Of a stretch of DNA of 64,000 bases, positions 62,872 to 64,000 are shown in pieces. The DNA lies in the NCBI RefSeq assembly GCF_010015445.1, contig NC_053112.1:8609403-8673402 (forward strand). Reading direction: 5' to 3'. Made by a program: the position numbers and the translations under genes. The first letter of the stretch is position 1; each line of letters opens with the position of its first letter. The notes below the pieces were generated by a model. The model did no database searches, was not told where the DNA came from, and saw only the letters and a program-made list of their open reading frames with translations. The stretch comes from Perca fluviatilis. Lineage: Eukaryota > Chordata > Actinopteri > Perciformes > Percidae.

Positions 62872-62884
62872 ATCATTCACACAC

Positions 62885-63351
62885 CTTGGTCTGTCCAGAC
62901 TATCGGTGGGCAAATTGTTCTTTTTAGTGTAGTGAATTACTGGGATCAGTTCACAAAAGATTTGTTCCCCGAATCGTTAAGTGCTTGTTTGAAGCTCCGA
63001 CTGTAGTAGTCCAGTGAACTGAACTGTCTGAACCACCTCGCTAGTGAACTGAGAACAGACAGTTTAGTCTTGAACCGTTGGCAAACCGAAAGCTGATGTA
63101 AACTGTCTAGACTCCAGACAGTTTATTCATGAACTACAAAGGTCATTTGGTAAAGGGTAACACCATGCTGTTTGTTAACATCAGTGAAATGTCCGCGGAG
63201 TCAAAGTAAAAAAAAAAAAATGATGGTGAAGTTCCTCTAAACTTTGGTTTAGAGAGTGGGAAATTAAACTTATCAATCTGAAAGTTTCGTATTTTAACAA
63301 AAATGGTATGTTATTTTATCAGTATTGGCCACAAAAAAAAAATTACTTTAA
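62885..63351. other. ABCC10 intron, nothing firm
   Basis: Words such as AGTGAACTGAGAACAG and CCGAATCGTT suggest a decayed repeat (compare GTTCACTAG.. fish elements) but limits are not definable. Confidence 0.35.
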
Positions 63352-64000
63352 AAGGTCCCATGGCATGAAAATTTCACTTTGAGGTTTTTTAACATTAATA
63401 TGCGTTCCCCCAGCCTGCCTATGGTCCCCCAGTGGCTAGAAATGGTGATAGGTGTAAACAGAGCCCTGGGTATCCTGCTCTGCCTTTGAGAAAATGAAAG
63501 CTCAGATGGACCAATCAGGAATCTTCTCCTAATGAGGTCATAAGGAGCAAGGTTACCTCCCCTTTCTCTGCTTTGCCCGCCCAGAGAATTTGGCCCACCC
63601 ATGGGAGAGAGACATCATGGCTTTCAAAAGAGGAAAGTGGCAGTTGGTCAAGGCTACACCCCCACCCTCCACCTTGCCCCCCCCCCCTCTCTCCTCCTCA
63701 ATAGCTACAGACACAGAAATGGCTCATCCTAAGGAAAGCTCATTGTGGGACTGGCTCTAGTGGCTGTAATTCTGCACAAAGTTTGAATTTCGGGAAAGAG
63801 ACTTCAGATACAGTATTAGGGGACCACTAAGGTCTATATAAAAGATACTTCAGATACAGTATTAGGGGACCACTAAGGTCTATATAAAAGAGACTTCAGA
63901 TACAGTATTAGGGGACCACTAAGGTCTATATAAAAGAGACTTCAGATACAGTATTAGGGGACCACTAAGGCCTATATAAAAGAGACTTCAGATACAGTAT
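63352..64000. mobile_element. TTAA MITE family C, runs off the window
   Basis: TTAA at 63348-63351, then AAGGTCCCATGGCATGAAAA, the ~430-bp body, and from about 63785 the ~46-bp tandem unit (CTTCAGATACAGTATTAGGG, GACCACTAAGGTCTATATAA), at least 4.5 copies. Opposite orientation to 41737-42966. Confidence 0.85.

Overview
This is a eukaryotic, almost certainly teleost (percomorph-like) fish genomic window. The genes are split into short exons by long introns. The spaces between exons are packed with CA/GT/AT microsatellites, minisatellites and short non-autonomous DNA transposons of fish-typical type: Tc1/mariner fold-backs, hAT MITEs with 8-bp target duplications, and TTAA-flanked MITEs. LINE fragments and a tRNA-derived SINE are also present. 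There are no bacterial genes, operons or CRISPR arrays.

Layout. Positions 1-7.9 kb are intergenic: a 4.3-kb minisatellite, a pair of ~295-bp direct repeats, and a LINE 3' end broken by a MITE. From 7.9 to 33.9 kb, plus strand, lies a complete SOCS7 gene (suppressor of cytokine signalling 7). I could join nine coding exons in frame into an 863-residue protein with an SH2 domain and a C-terminal SOCS box. A probable extra intron lies in the 3' UTR, just after the stop. Its introns hold a G-rich 16-bp minisatellite of about 1.8 kb, a TIR element with an internal ~57-bp minisatellite, long CA tracts and a hAT remnant that still encodes a BED zinc finger. From 34 to 38.4 kb is a repeat-rich intergenic stretch with two large fold-back elements. 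From 38.4 to about 56.3 kb, plus strand, lies a complete SP2 gene (Sp/KLF-family zinc-finger transcription factor). Eight coding exons join into 606 residues, downstream of a promoter-like region with four CCAAT boxes in inverted orientation. From 56.3 to 62 kb I see a LINE reverse-transcriptase fragment and small MITEs. At 62.35-62.55 kb is the first coding exon of an ABC transporter most like ABCC10/MRP7, which continues beyond the window. Just after it come a Rex3-like retrotransposon stub with a perfect 13-bp target duplication and another TTAA MITE that runs off the end.

The three genes are transcribed in the same direction and do not form a pathway: a ubiquitin-ligase adaptor, a transcription factor and a membrane exporter. 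I found no convincing new multi-gene system. The most interesting signals are structural. Minisatellites appear to have grown out of transposon ends at two independent loci. Dinucleotide tracts sit directly against splice sites of key domain exons: SP2 exon 7 has UG upstream and CA downstream, and SOCS7 exon 8 has UG upstream. The SOCS7 sense transcript carries a very long G-quadruplex-prone array. Four TTAA-flanked MITE families sit in one 64-kb window. All exon joins were made by reading frame, splice-site consensus and remembered family sequences; no alignment or transcript data were available.
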